Shown here piece by piece: positions 51,058 to 60,207 of a stretch of 64,000 bases of DNA. Below the pieces are notes generated by a model. The model had not been told where the DNA came from, searched no databases, and saw nothing but the letters and a program-made list of their open reading frames with translations. Numbering within the stretch: position 1 is the first letter of the stretch; every line of letters starts with the position of its first letter. Origin of the DNA: Sulfurovum zhangzhouensis (GTDB lineage Bacteria > Campylobacterota > Campylobacteria > Campylobacterales > Sulfurovaceae); contig NZ_JAQIBD010000003.1 in the NCBI RefSeq assembly GCF_030347965.1, forward strand, positions 1-64,000, written 5' to 3'. The position numbers and the translations under genes were made by a program.

Positions 51058-52488
51058 ATGGGTAAATTTGTGAACAACACAGATGAATTTTACAAATATT
51101 GTGAAGAGAACGAAGTAGAGTTTGTAGACTTTAGATTTACAGACATCAAAGGTGCATGGCACCATGTTACATATAGAAATCATGCAGTAAGCGCAGAGAT
51201 GTTGGAGAACGGTCTTCCATTCGACGGTTCATCAATCGACGCATGGCAGCCGATCGACAAATCAGATATGATCCTTAAGCCGGATGTAGAAACTGCATTC
51301 CTTGACCCGTTCACAGCTGACAGTACGATCGTTGTAATCTGTGATGTTTACGATATCTACAAAGGTCAAATGTATGAAAAATGTCCAAGATCAATTGCTA
51401 AAAATGCACTAAAATACCTTGATGAAGCAAACATCGGTGATGTAGCATACTTCGGACCTGAAAATGAGTTCTTTGTTTTTGATAACGTAGAGTTCAGAGA
51501 CGATATCAACTCTGCTTACTACAAAGTTGACACTGAAGAAGGTGGATGGAACTCTGATACAAAATATGAGTATGGTAACATGGCTCACAGACCAGGAACA
51601 AAAGGTGGTTACTTCCCGACAATGCCAACAGACTCTATGGTAGACCTTAGAGCTGAAATGATGCTTATCATGGAAGAGATCGGTCTTGAAGTTGTACTTG
51701 GACACCACGAAGTTGCTCAAGGTCAAGGTGAGATCGGTATCAAGTTCGGTACATTGGTTGAAGCAGCAGACAACGTACAAAAATACAAATATGTAGTTAA
51801 AATGGTAGCTCACCTTAACGGGAAGACTGCTACATTCATGCCAAAACCACTTTATGGAGACAACGGGAACGGAATGCACGTACACCAGTCTATCTGGAAA
51901 GACGGTAAAAACATGTTCTACGCACCAGGTGAGTACGGTAACCTAAGTAAAACAGCACTTGACTACCTAAGCGGTATTTTCAAGCACTCAGATGCAGTTG
52001 CAGCAATTACAAACCCAAGTACAAACTCTTATAAGAGACTTCTACCAGGATTTGAGGCACCATCTATCTTGACTTATTCAAGCCAAAACAGATCTGCTGC
52101 TTGTCGTATCCCATACGGTGCAAGTGAGCCGGCAGTAAGAATCGAGACAAGATTCCCGGATTCAACTGCATGTCCATACCTTGCATTTGCTGCACTTCTT
52201 ATGGCAGGAATCGACGGTATCAAAAAAGGTGGTTACCCAATCGTTGGACCAATGGATGAAGACCTCTTCGAACTCAGCCTTGATGAGATCAGAGAGAAGA
52301 AAATTCCTCAAATGCCACACACGCTTAGAGAAGCAGTTGAAGGACTTATCGCTGATAACGACTTCCTTAAGCCGGTATTTACTGAAGAATTCATCACTAC
52401 TTACCAACACTACCAGTTCGAAAGACAGATCTGGCCGGATGAAGGTAGACCAACAGCATACGAGTACATTACAACTTACTCTTGCTAA
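51058..52488 (+). CDS. glnA: glutamine synthetase type I
   Basis: 476 aa from the ATG at 51058; AGAGGAG lies 6-12 nt upstream, and an ATG at 51040 would place that RBS inside the gene. Landmarks: [16 protein letters not shown] (GS signature), the ATP-site [12 protein letters not shown] and NRSAACRIP. The adenylylation loop is not judged here. The codons look optimised, as expected for a very abundant enzyme. Monocistronic, followed by a terminator. Confidence 0.98.
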   Translation: MGKFVNNTDEFYKYCEENEVEFVDFRFTDIKGAWHHVTYRNHAVSAEMLENGLPFDGSSIDAWQPIDKSDMILKPDVETAFLDPFTADSTIVVICDVYDIYKGQMYEKCPRSIAKNALKYLDEANIGDVAYFGPENEFFVFDNVEFRDDINSAYYKVDTEEGGWNSDTKYEYGNMAHRPGTKGGYFPTMPTDSMVDLRAEMMLIMEEIGLEVVLGHHEVAQGQGEIGIKFGTLVEAADNVQKYKYVVKMVAHLNGKTATFMPKPLYGDNGNGMHVHQSIWKDGKNMFYAPGEYGNLSKTALDYLSGIFKHSDAVAAITNPSTNSYKRLLPGFEAPSILTYSSQNRSAACRIPYGASEPAVRIETRFPDSTACPYLAFAALLMAGIDGIKKGGYPIVGPMDEDLFELSLDEIREKKIPQMPHTLREAVEGLIADNDFLKPVFTEEFITTYQHYQFERQIWPDEGRPTAYEYITTYSC

Positions 52489-52493
52489 TTTCT

Positions 52494-52527
52494 CTTTTCG
52501 GGCTTCTGCCCGAGAGAACTTCTTTTT
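52494..52527 (+). terminator. rho-independent terminator of glnA
   Basis: CGGGC (52499-52503) and GCCCG (52508-52512) with a TTCT loop; the stem is extended by U-A/G-U pairs with AGAGAA, and TTCTTTTT ends it. It lies 10 nt past the glnA stop. Confidence 0.75.
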
Positions 52528-52630
52528 CACTTCAAAAATATCTATAATTTTTGTTCTCACTCAAACTCAAAAAAATAATACTTTTTGCAAATAATACTTT
52601 AGACTAAATCATTATAAAACCCTCAAATAT

Positions 52631-52680
52631 AGTATATATTATAAGTTTTCATTTTTAGGGAATTAAGATAGTATATACTT
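52631..52680. promoter_or_regulatory. repeated AGTATATA motifs before the HlyD-type gene
   Basis: AGTATATA occurs at 52631 and 52670, 39 bp apart; the second is part of the palindrome AGTATATACT. The 231-nt glnA-hlyD gap is otherwise AT-rich with no gene. Possible operator pair or overlapping promoter elements. Confidence 0.35.
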
Positions 52681-52719
52681 AACTATTTAATATTAAAAAA
52701 GTTGCCAGAGGAGAAAAAT

Positions 52720-53721
52720 GTGAAACAAAGTCTATTGAAAAATATCTTATATGTTTTAGTAATCATAGGTCTGATCACTTCTGTACTTATGTTCACAAAA
52801 TACTGGGATAAGACTGATCAATATGAAGGAATCGCCTCTGGTAATGGAAGACTAGAAACTACGGAAGTCGATATTACAACGAAATATGGTGGGAGAATAG
52901 CCAATATTTATGCTCAAGAAGGAGATATGGTTGAAAAAGGGCAGTTGTTGGCAGAACTTGATACAAGAGAAATTGAAGCCCAATATAAGGTTGCACTTGC
53001 AGGCGTTGAACAGGCTAAGCAAAATAAAAATTATGCTCAGGCCATTGTTTCACAACAAGAAATTGATCTCACTCAAAAAAAGAAAAATTATTTAAGAAGT
53101 AAAACACTTTTTGAAAGCAAGAGTATTGCTTTGATCACGTTAGAAGAAGATGAAACTGAATATCAAAGGGCAGAAGCTGCGCTGATGGCAGCAAAAGCAC
53201 AGGTAACAAATTATGAAGCTGCAATTAATGCAGCAAAAGCAAATGCTGAAAGTATAGAGGTCCAACTTCAAGAAAGTAAACTTTACTCTCCAGTAAAAGG
53301 AAGAGTGCTTTACCGCTTGGTTGAAGAAGGTGAAATGATCGGAAATGGCGGTAAAGCTTTAGTTGTCCTAGATCTTATTGATACTTATATGACCATTTTT
53401 TTACCGACATCAGAAGTTGGTCTTATCAACATTGGTTCAGAAGCACGTATCGTTTTGGATGCATTACCGAATATCCCAATACCTGCAAAGGTAAGTTTTA
53501 TCTCTCCTGAAGCACAATTCACTCCTAAAGAGATAGAAACTGAGACAGAAAGAGAAAAACTGATGTTTCGTGTTAAAGTAAAAATAGCTCCTGAACTTTT
53601 ACAAGGACATTTACATAAAATCAAAAGTGGACTACCAGGTGTTGCTTATGTCCGACTCAATGAAACAATGCCTTGGCCGGATTCATTAACTATGAGAGAT
53701 CGTAACGAGTCAAGACCATGA
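52720..53721 (+). CDS. HlyD-family membrane fusion protein (YhiI-like)
   Basis: 333 aa from the GTG at 52720, the only start with the AGAGGAG RBS at a good distance; the ATG at 52718 is out of frame. One N-terminal membrane helix (about 7-25), a biotinyl-lipoyl barrel half ([26 protein letters not shown], outline motif), a long hairpin coiled coil (about 80-185) and a beta-barrel end. It would link the ABC-2 exporter to the outer membrane. Overlaps the next gene by 4 nt. Confidence 0.9.
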   Translation: MKQSLLKNILYVLVIIGLITSVLMFTKYWDKTDQYEGIASGNGRLETTEVDITTKYGGRIANIYAQEGDMVEKGQLLAELDTREIEAQYKVALAGVEQAKQNKNYAQAIVSQQEIDLTQKKKNYLRSKTLFESKSIALITLEEDETEYQRAEAALMAAKAQVTNYEAAINAAKANAESIEVQLQESKLYSPVKGRVLYRLVEEGEMIGNGGKALVVLDLIDTYMTIFLPTSEVGLINIGSEARIVLDALPNIPIPAKVSFISPEAQFTPKEIETETEREKLMFRVKVKIAPELLQGHLHKIKSGLPGVAYVRLNETMPWPDSLTMRDRNESRP

Positions 53722-56444
53722 AATCTATAGTATCCCTGCTTAATCTAAGTCATCATTATGGTGATACTATGGCAGTGGATAATGTAAGTCTAGATATACC
53801 CAAAGGTTGCATGGTTGGACTTATAGGTCCTGATGGGGTTGGAAAATCAACGATATTAGCATTAATTTCTGGTGTGAGAAAAATACAGGAGGGATCTGTC
53901 AAAGTCTTTGATGGAGACATGCGCTTCAAAAAACACCGGAGCAGTATCGGTCCTCGAATTGCCTATATGCCACAGGGACTTGGGAAAAACCTGTATATGT
54001 CACTTTCGGTCGAAGAAAATGTCGATTTTTTCGGTCGTCTTTTTGGACAAGAAAAAGCCGAGCGTAAAGCAAGGATTGATGAACTTCTTGAAAGTACGGG
54101 TCTTTCTCATTTCCGTGATCGTCCTGCAGGAAAGCTTTCCGGTGGTATGAAGCAAAAACTGGGTCTTTGCTGTGCACTTATTCATGATCCTGATCTATTA
54201 ATCCTTGATGAACCGACAACAGGGGTCGATCCTCTTTCTCGCCGTCAATTCTGGGAACTAGTTGAACGAATAAGGACTCGTCGAGAGGGGATGAGTGTTA
54301 TTGTTGCTTCAGCCTATATGGAGGAAGCCGAACGATTCGACTGGATCGTTGCAATGGATGATGGCAAGATATTAGCTACAGGTACACCGGATGAATTGTA
54401 CCTATTAACCGAAACCAACAATCTTGATGATGCCTTTATCGCATTACTTCCTGAGTCAAAGCGACGAGGATACAAAACACTTGTTGTGCCGCCACGAACC
54501 GATATGAACTATAAAAATAGTGAAGAAGCTATCATCGCCAAGGGGCTAACTATGCGTTTTGGTGACTTCACTGCAGTTGAAGATGTGAGTTTTAGTATTG
54601 AACGTGGAGAGATCTTTGGCTTTCTGGGATCAAACGGTTGTGGTAAGACTACAACAATGAAAATGCTCACAGGATTACTCAACCCAAGCGAAGGGGAAGC
54701 ATGGCTCTTTGGTCATCCTTCTGATGCCCAAGATATAGCAACACGTCGTAGAGTAGGTTACATGACCCAGGGCTTTTCACTTTATTCAGAGCTCACGGTC
54801 AGGCAAAACCTGAAACTACACGCCCAGCTCTTTCATCTTCCGCCACCTGAAATAGAACCTAGGATCAAAGAGATGCTAGAACATTTTGACCTGGAACATT
54901 ATGCTGACAGTTTTGCGGCAGAACTTCCTCTTGGTATCAGGCAACGTCTCTCTTTAGCTGTGGCTGTCGTCCATAACCCCCAGATACTGATTCTTGATGA
55001 GCCTACTTCCGGCGTTGATCCTGTCTCTCGTGACCGTTTTTGGGAACTGCTCATTGACCTCTCACGAAATCAAGGCGTTACGATCTTTGTCTCAACCCAT
55101 TTTATGAATGAAGGGGAACGCTGTGACCGGATCTCTTTGATGCATCAAGGAAAAGTATTGGCCAGCGATACTCCAGAAACCTTGATCCATGCCCGAAATA
55201 AAGAAAACCTTGAAGATGCATTTATAGACTACCTCACAGAGGCTGATGAAAGTAAAGAACAATCCAAAAGTATTCAGGCATCACACTCATTTCCTAAATC
55301 AGTACCTCAGAATCGATATTTCAGTCCCCTGCGTCTTCTTGGATATACTTACCGCGAATCTTTGGAACTAATTCGTGATCCTATCCGACTAATTTTTGCT
55401 CTATTTGGAACGATTTTCTTGATGTTAACGCTCGGGTATGGAATCAACATGGATGTAGAGGACCTACGTTTTGCGGTGCTTGACCGAGATCAAACACCCC
55501 AAAGTCGTTCTTATATACAAAATATTTCGGGGTCTCGTTATTTTCTCGAACAGCCTGAAATCAAGTCATCTGAAGAACTTGATTTGAGAATGCGCAGTGG
55601 AGAAATTTCCCTGGCACTTGAAATACCTCCGGGATTTGGCCGGGAACTAATGAAGGGAAAGTCTGTACAGGTTGGCGTTTGGGTAGATGGAGCTATGCCA
55701 TTTATAGCTGAGACCATTCGTGGATATGTCAAAGGTATGCATTATGACTACCTGGTTCAACAGACAAAAGAGCAGTTAGGATATACTCCCGTTCTCTCGG
55801 CAGTCAATATCGAAATGCGTTATCGGTATAATCAGGACTTTAAAAGTATCTATGCAATGGTACCGGCCGTTATCCCTCTGCTCCTGGTCTTTATCCCATC
55901 TATTCTTATGGCACTAAGTGTAGTTCGTGAAAAGGAACTTGGTTCTATCACCAATTTCTACGCTACACCGGTAACACGGTTGGAATTCTTATTGGGGAAA
56001 CAGCTACCTTATATTGTTATCAGTATGATTGGCTATTTTGGCTTGGTGTTTTTTGCTATTACACTTTTTGGAGTACCTCTTAAAGGAAGTTTATTGATCT
56101 TAAGTCTTGGTGCACTGCTTTTTGTTACGGCAACTACAGGCTTGGGACTTTTGATGTCTTCTTTTGCAAAAACGCAAATCGCTGCACTAGCTGCAACAGC
56201 TATCTTCACATTATTACCGACTGTAAGTTTTTCTGGACTACAAGAACCGGTCAGTGCACTCGAAGGTGCCGGAGCAGTAATCGGGAACATATTTCCGGCA
56301 ACATATTTTATCAATATAAGCCGTGGTATCTTCAGTAAAGCACTTGAATTTAATGATCTTAGTCATGACTTTGCAGTTCTTACAGCAACCGTAGTCGTCA
56401 TCACGCTACTCAGTATGATAGCATTGAAAAAGCAGGAGGCCTAA
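53718..56444 (+). CDS. double-ATPase ABC transporter with fused permease (RbbA-like)
   Basis: 908 aa. ABC domain 1: Walker A GPDGVGKS (37-44), signature LSGGM (140-144), Walker B with Glu165. ABC domain 2: Walker A GSNGCGKT (304-311), a degenerate signature LPLGIRQ, Walker B LILDEP (423-428). A C-terminal ABC-2 permease of about six helices starts near 555 and includes [14 protein letters not shown] and [16 protein letters not shown]. Length and order match E. coli RbbA, encoded between yhiI and yhhJ as here. The degenerate second signature suggests unequal sites. Confidence 0.92.
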   Translation: MKSIVSLLNLSHHYGDTMAVDNVSLDIPKGCMVGLIGPDGVGKSTILALISGVRKIQEGSVKVFDGDMRFKKHRSSIGPRIAYMPQGLGKNLYMSLSVEENVDFFGRLFGQEKAERKARIDELLESTGLSHFRDRPAGKLSGGMKQKLGLCCALIHDPDLLILDEPTTGVDPLSRRQFWELVERIRTRREGMSVIVASAYMEEAERFDWIVAMDDGKILATGTPDELYLLTETNNLDDAFIALLPESKRRGYKTLVVPPRTDMNYKNSEEAIIAKGLTMRFGDFTAVEDVSFSIERGEIFGFLGSNGCGKTTTMKMLTGLLNPSEGEAWLFGHPSDAQDIATRRRVGYMTQGFSLYSELTVRQNLKLHAQLFHLPPPEIEPRIKEMLEHFDLEHYADSFAAELPLGIRQRLSLAVAVVHNPQILILDEPTSGVDPVSRDRFWELLIDLSRNQGVTIFVSTHFMNEGERCDRISLMHQGKVLASDTPETLIHARNKENLEDAFIDYLTEADESKEQSKSIQASHSFPKSVPQNRYFSPLRLLGYTYRESLELIRDPIRLIFALFGTIFLMLTLGYGINMDVEDLRFAVLDRDQTPQSRSYIQNISGSRYFLEQPEIKSSEELDLRMRSGEISLALEIPPGFGRELMKGKSVQVGVWVDGAMPFIAETIRGYVKGMHYDYLVQQTKEQLGYTPVLSAVNIEMRYRYNQDFKSIYAMVPAVIPLLLVFIPSILMALSVVREKELGSITNFYATPVTRLEFLLGKQLPYIVISMIGYFGLVFFAITLFGVPLKGSLLILSLGALLFVTATTGLGLLMSSFAKTQIAALAATAIFTLLPTVSFSGLQEPVSALEGAGAVIGNIFPATYFINISRGIFSKALEFNDLSHDFAVLTATVVVITLLSMIALKKQEA

Positions 56445-57563
56445 ATGAAAAAACGTCTTCTAAATATCTATCGTCTAGGTATCAAAGAACTTCAAAGCCT
56501 ATGGCATGACAAAATTATGGCTGTACTGATTATCTATACTTTTTCTTTCGCTATCTACCTTGGCGCAACAGCAACATCTTCGGAATTAAATAAAGTACCA
56601 ATTGCTTTTATAGATGAAGATCATTCGGCACTATCTGCGAGAATTATGGGGGCTTTTTATAAACCCCGCTTCCTCCCTCCTGATTTAGTTGATGCAGACA
56701 AGGCTGATCTTGGAATGGATAAAGGGATCTACACGTTTGTACTCATTATTCCTGCCTCTTTTGAAAAAGAAATACTTCATGGTAATCAACCAACAATTCA
56801 ACTTAATATCGATGCTACACGCATGTCTCAGGCAGGTATTGGGGCCGGATATATACAACAGATCATTCATAATGAAATAAATACCTTTTTACAAGGCTCT
56901 TCAGTTACTACACAACTTCCTATAGAGCTAGTAACCCGGATTAAATTCAACCCTGCACTTGAAAGTACTTGGTTCGGTAGTATCATGGAGTTCATTGAAC
57001 AAATCTCTTTACTTTCGATCATTCTCTCAGGTGCAGCACTCATCAGGGAGCGTGAGCATGGGACGCTTGAGCATCTGCTTGTTATGCCCTTAAGCGCTAC
57101 AGAAATTATGTTATCGAAAGTATGGTCTATGGGAGCTGTTGTACTGGTCGCTGCAGCCCTTTCTCTGGAGTTTGTCATCAAAAGGATACTTGATATTCCT
57201 ATAGCAGGGTCTGAAGGGCTCTTTTTGTTTGGAGCATTTTTGATGCTTTTTTCAACAACTTCAATGGGGATTTTCATGGGAACTGTTGCCAGATCTATGC
57301 CACAGCTTGGTCTTATTATCATTATTACCATTTTACCGCTTCAGATACTTTCGGGAGCTATCACACCTTTTGAGAGTATGCCTCAAGCGCTACAGAATGT
57401 TATGCTACTGATGCCTACAAGTCATTTTGTCAGTATGGCACAAGCCATCCTTTATCGTGGAGCTGGCTTGGATGTAGTATGGGTTGATATGTTTTGGATT
57501 TTCATAATTGGAATGTTTTTTTTCCTGTTTTCACTTTCAATTTTCAAAAAGAGTTTAAATTAA
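56445..57563 (+). CDS. ABC-2 type permease (YhhJ-like)
   Basis: 372 aa with an N-terminal membrane helix (about 25-42), a periplasmic domain (about 45-175) and five or six C-terminal helices (about 180-370). The REREHGTLEHLLVMPLSATEIMLSKVW (outline motif) is the coupling segment of ABC-2 permeases. It directly abuts the RbbA-like gene (next base) and supplies the second permease half. Substrate unknown. Confidence 0.91.
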   Translation: MKKRLLNIYRLGIKELQSLWHDKIMAVLIIYTFSFAIYLGATATSSELNKVPIAFIDEDHSALSARIMGAFYKPRFLPPDLVDADKADLGMDKGIYTFVLIIPASFEKEILHGNQPTIQLNIDATRMSQAGIGAGYIQQIIHNEINTFLQGSSVTTQLPIELVTRIKFNPALESTWFGSIMEFIEQISLLSIILSGAALIREREHGTLEHLLVMPLSATEIMLSKVWSMGAVVLVAAALSLEFVIKRILDIPIAGSEGLFLFGAFLMLFSTTSMGIFMGTVARSMPQLGLIIIITILPLQILSGAITPFESMPQALQNVMLLMPTSHFVSMAQAILYRGAGLDVVWVDMFWIFIIGMFFFLFSLSIFKKSLN

Positions 57564-57576
57564 GGAGATAAAGCAT

Positions 57577-58773
57577 TTGAAAAGATTTGATAAGTTTTAT
57601 GTAGATAAGAAGATTTTAAAATTCGTTAGTTTAATAAGCATTTTACCATTCATGTTATTTTTCTCTGCTTGCTCTGCTAAGCAACGCTCTTATCCTCCAT
57701 CTCCTACAGAAGATTATACGAAAGCTACGATAATGGGTTATACAAACATTCGTTACTGGGGTGACAAAACAGCGCATTATACCTATACAAGAGAAAATCT
57801 AAAGAGACTTGAAGCCAATAAAACTTTTCGCAAAAGAATAGATATACTTGCCCTTTCAGGTGGTGCTGAAGACGGAGCATATGGTGCAGGTTTTTTAAAG
57901 GGTTGGAGTGAACGTGGAGATAGACCTCAGTTCACTGTGGTTACTGGCATATCGACCGGTGCACTGATTGCTCCTTTTGCATTCATGGGATCAAAGTATG
58001 ATAATGTGATACAAAGGCTCTATACAGAGTCCTCTCAAAAAAATATCGTCTTATTTTCACCGATTGAAGCACTTTTTGGTGCTTCACTAGGAGATTCGGC
58101 ACCACTTAGAAAGATTCTCACTGAAGAGATAAATGACGTTTTCGTAGCCGATTTAGCAAAGGAAGCAAGTAAAGGACGTATGCTGCAGATCGGTACTACC
58201 AATCTTGATGCACAGCGCCCAGTTGTTTGGGATATTACTAAAATTGCTTTAAGTGGTCGTTCAGATGCACCAAAACTTATTAGGGATATTATGTTGGCCT
58301 CATCTTCCATTCCGGGAGTCTTTCCTCCAGTACTAATAGATGTAGTGATTAATGGGAAGAAGCATGAGGAAGTTCATGTAGACGGTGGTGTAACCAGACA
58401 GATATTCGTATACCCGCGTGACCTGGATATTCGAAAACTGCAACGTATGTTACATATACATCCTCAACAAAATATGTGGTTGATACGAAATACCAAGGTA
58501 GACCCTGAATATAAACCTGTTTCCCTTTCAGTTAGTGATGTTGCAGAACGGTCTATTTATACCTTGACAAAATACCAAGGTCTGGGTGACCTTGTTAATA
58601 TCATATCATTAGCTAAACGTGATGGATTTAATGTACAAATAACCAATGTACCAAAGAGTTTTGATGTACCTCTAAAAGAGGTTTTTGACAAAAAATATAT
58701 GAATGCACTTTATCAAGTGGGATATGAAAAGGGGCGTTCAAAGTCAGCTTGGAATACAACACTCAATTATTAA
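57577..58773 (+). CDS. patatin-like phospholipase lipoprotein
   Basis: 398 aa, start TTG with AAGGAGATAAAG upstream. A long N-terminal region ends in a lipobox (LFFSAC, Cys32) predicting lipid anchoring. The patatin fold has an oxyanion-type SGGAEDGAYGAG segment (glycine-rich), nucleophile Ser in GISTGALIAP and the Asp dyad in HVDGGV. It would hydrolyse acyl esters in the envelope. Its 13-nt spacing from the permease gene suggests joint transcription with the exporter. Confidence 0.88.
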   Translation: MKRFDKFYVDKKILKFVSLISILPFMLFFSACSAKQRSYPPSPTEDYTKATIMGYTNIRYWGDKTAHYTYTRENLKRLEANKTFRKRIDILALSGGAEDGAYGAGFLKGWSERGDRPQFTVVTGISTGALIAPFAFMGSKYDNVIQRLYTESSQKNIVLFSPIEALFGASLGDSAPLRKILTEEINDVFVADLAKEASKGRMLQIGTTNLDAQRPVVWDITKIALSGRSDAPKLIRDIMLASSSIPGVFPPVLIDVVINGKKHEEVHVDGGVTRQIFVYPRDLDIRKLQRMLHIHPQQNMWLIRNTKVDPEYKPVSLSVSDVAERSIYTLTKYQGLGDLVNIISLAKRDGFNVQITNVPKSFDVPLKEVFDKKYMNALYQVGYEKGRSKSAWNTTLNY

Positions 58774-58837
58774 TCAAAATACTACTTTGCATGCATTCGA
58801 AAGCGAACAAAGACATCGTCTACTTTTTCTTTTGCAG

Positions 58838-58870
58838 AAACCTTATAAATTTATATGTTTATAAGGTTTT
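58838..58870. terminator. bidirectional terminator after the patatin gene (copy 2 of a repeated sequence)
   Basis: AAACCTTATAAA (58838-58849) and TTTATAAGGTTT (58858-58869) form perfect 12-bp arms with TTT at the end, between the convergent patatin and antiporter genes. The string CCTTATAAA...TTTATAAGGTTTTCA is shared with the terminator at 33721-33755. Confidence 0.8.
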
Positions 58871-58883
58871 CAATATGTAAAAT

Positions 58884-60191
58884 CTAGTGTGAAAACAACT
58901 TCTTCTCTTCATCTTTCTTAAAAAATGTAAAATAAGCCCACAGCGTTGTACCATAGACGAAGATAGAGAGTATCACAACACCCGTAGTCACGACTTCAAA
59001 GAGCTCTTTATACTCGAAGCTTGCAGGGATCATATGCACGAGGATGATAGAGAGTGCCCCTTTCATCCCTGAGAAGGTAAGGATAAACCACCCCTCAAAA
59101 CCTACAGGCTTGATATGTTTCACCTTGTTGCCCCAAAATGCAAACTTTGCCATGGAGAGTGCACGTATCACTGTTGTGACAACAAACATGATCAGGATCT
59201 CTGTTTTGTACTCCCAAAACTTCTCCAAACTGACCATTTCTGCCAAGACAAAGAAGATCACTACTGCGGCAATATATCCAAACTCTTTAGCCATCTCATA
59301 GATATACTCCATTCTCTCTGATGTAGTGGGGTCGATGCCATGCAAACGAAGCTTTTGTAAAAAAGTCTTACTCTTTTTTTCACTCACGTCTTTCAACGAT
59401 TTCATATCGATGTCTATCCACGCTTTCGTTGCGATAATAGCAGTGATCAATGTCAAAATACCACTGACATGAAAATGCTCACCAATGAGATACGCTAAGT
59501 AGGCTTCTATAATAAAAATAAAGAGTTCACCCCTCTTATCATCGATCAGTTTCATAAGCATATAAAAGAGATACCCAAAAGCGATACCAAGCCCGATACT
59601 CACAACAAAGACGCGTAAAGCATCCATTGTTGCATCACCGGCATCTATCGTACCGCTCATCATCCATGGAAGACCGATAAAGAAAAAAGCAATAACTGCT
59701 GTTGCATCATTACCCAGCGATTCACCCTCGATCAAAACTTTGATATCATGACTTATCCCATGAAAACGGGAGAGTACCGATTGTACACTGACTGCATCAG
59801 TTGCCATATTGATCGCAAATAAAGAGACATAAGCCCCTAAGGTCAGTCCTTCAAAGAGATCTAAATTGTACAGGCTGGCCCCAGCTGTAATAGAGAGTGC
59901 AACAGCGAAAACAGCAAGATAAAAAATACTCCAGCCGTGTTTTTTGATATCTGAAAAATGTAAATGTAATGCATCGGCCATAAAGATCAGAGGAATACAA
60001 AAAAGTATCACCGTATCAAAATAGAGCTTCAAATCAATAGGAACTGCCATTTTGGCATAAGTATAAATAAGATAGGAACCGATCAACAGTAAGAAGACCG
60101 AAGGTATTTTCAGTCTTGCAGATATACTGTCAGAAAGCACTACAAGACTCAAGATCGTAACGAGCAATATCTCAGGCGCAAAACTATGCAT
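58884..60191 (-). CDS. cation:proton antiporter, CPA1-type
   Basis: 435 aa with about 12 membrane helices and a short basic C-terminus. MATDAVSVQSVL and GESLGNDATAVIAFFF are the CPA1 ion-site motifs; the second keeps the key Asp of ESLxND. It would exchange Na+ or K+ for H+ at the inner membrane. Gene-specific selectivity cannot be read. Convergent to the patatin gene. Confidence 0.9.
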   Translation of the reverse strand: MHSFAPEILLVTILSLVVLSDSISARLKIPSVFLLLIGSYLIYTYAKMAVPIDLKLYFDTVILFCIPLIFMADALHLHFSDIKKHGWSIFYLAVFAVALSITAGASLYNLDLFEGLTLGAYVSLFAINMATDAVSVQSVLSRFHGISHDIKVLIEGESLGNDATAVIAFFFIGLPWMMSGTIDAGDATMDALRVFVVSIGLGIAFGYLFYMLMKLIDDKRGELFIFIIEAYLAYLIGEHFHVSGILTLITAIIATKAWIDIDMKSLKDVSEKKSKTFLQKLRLHGIDPTTSERMEYIYEMAKEFGYIAAVVIFFVLAEMVSLEKFWEYKTEILIMFVVTTVIRALSMAKFAFWGNKVKHIKPVGFEGWFILTFSGMKGALSIILVHMIPASFEYKELFEVVTTGVVILSIFVYGTTLWAYFTFFKKDEEKKLFSH

Positions 60192-60207
60192 GATAATCCT
60201 TTAGCTG

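Noticed and set aside
51409-51885. Minus-strand 158-aa open frame inside glnA
   Set aside because: A shadow caused by the biased codon use of glnA; no independent features.
52718-52720. ATG at 52718 as the HlyD-type start
   Set aside because: It is followed at once by TGA in its frame; the GTG at 52720 is in the correct frame.
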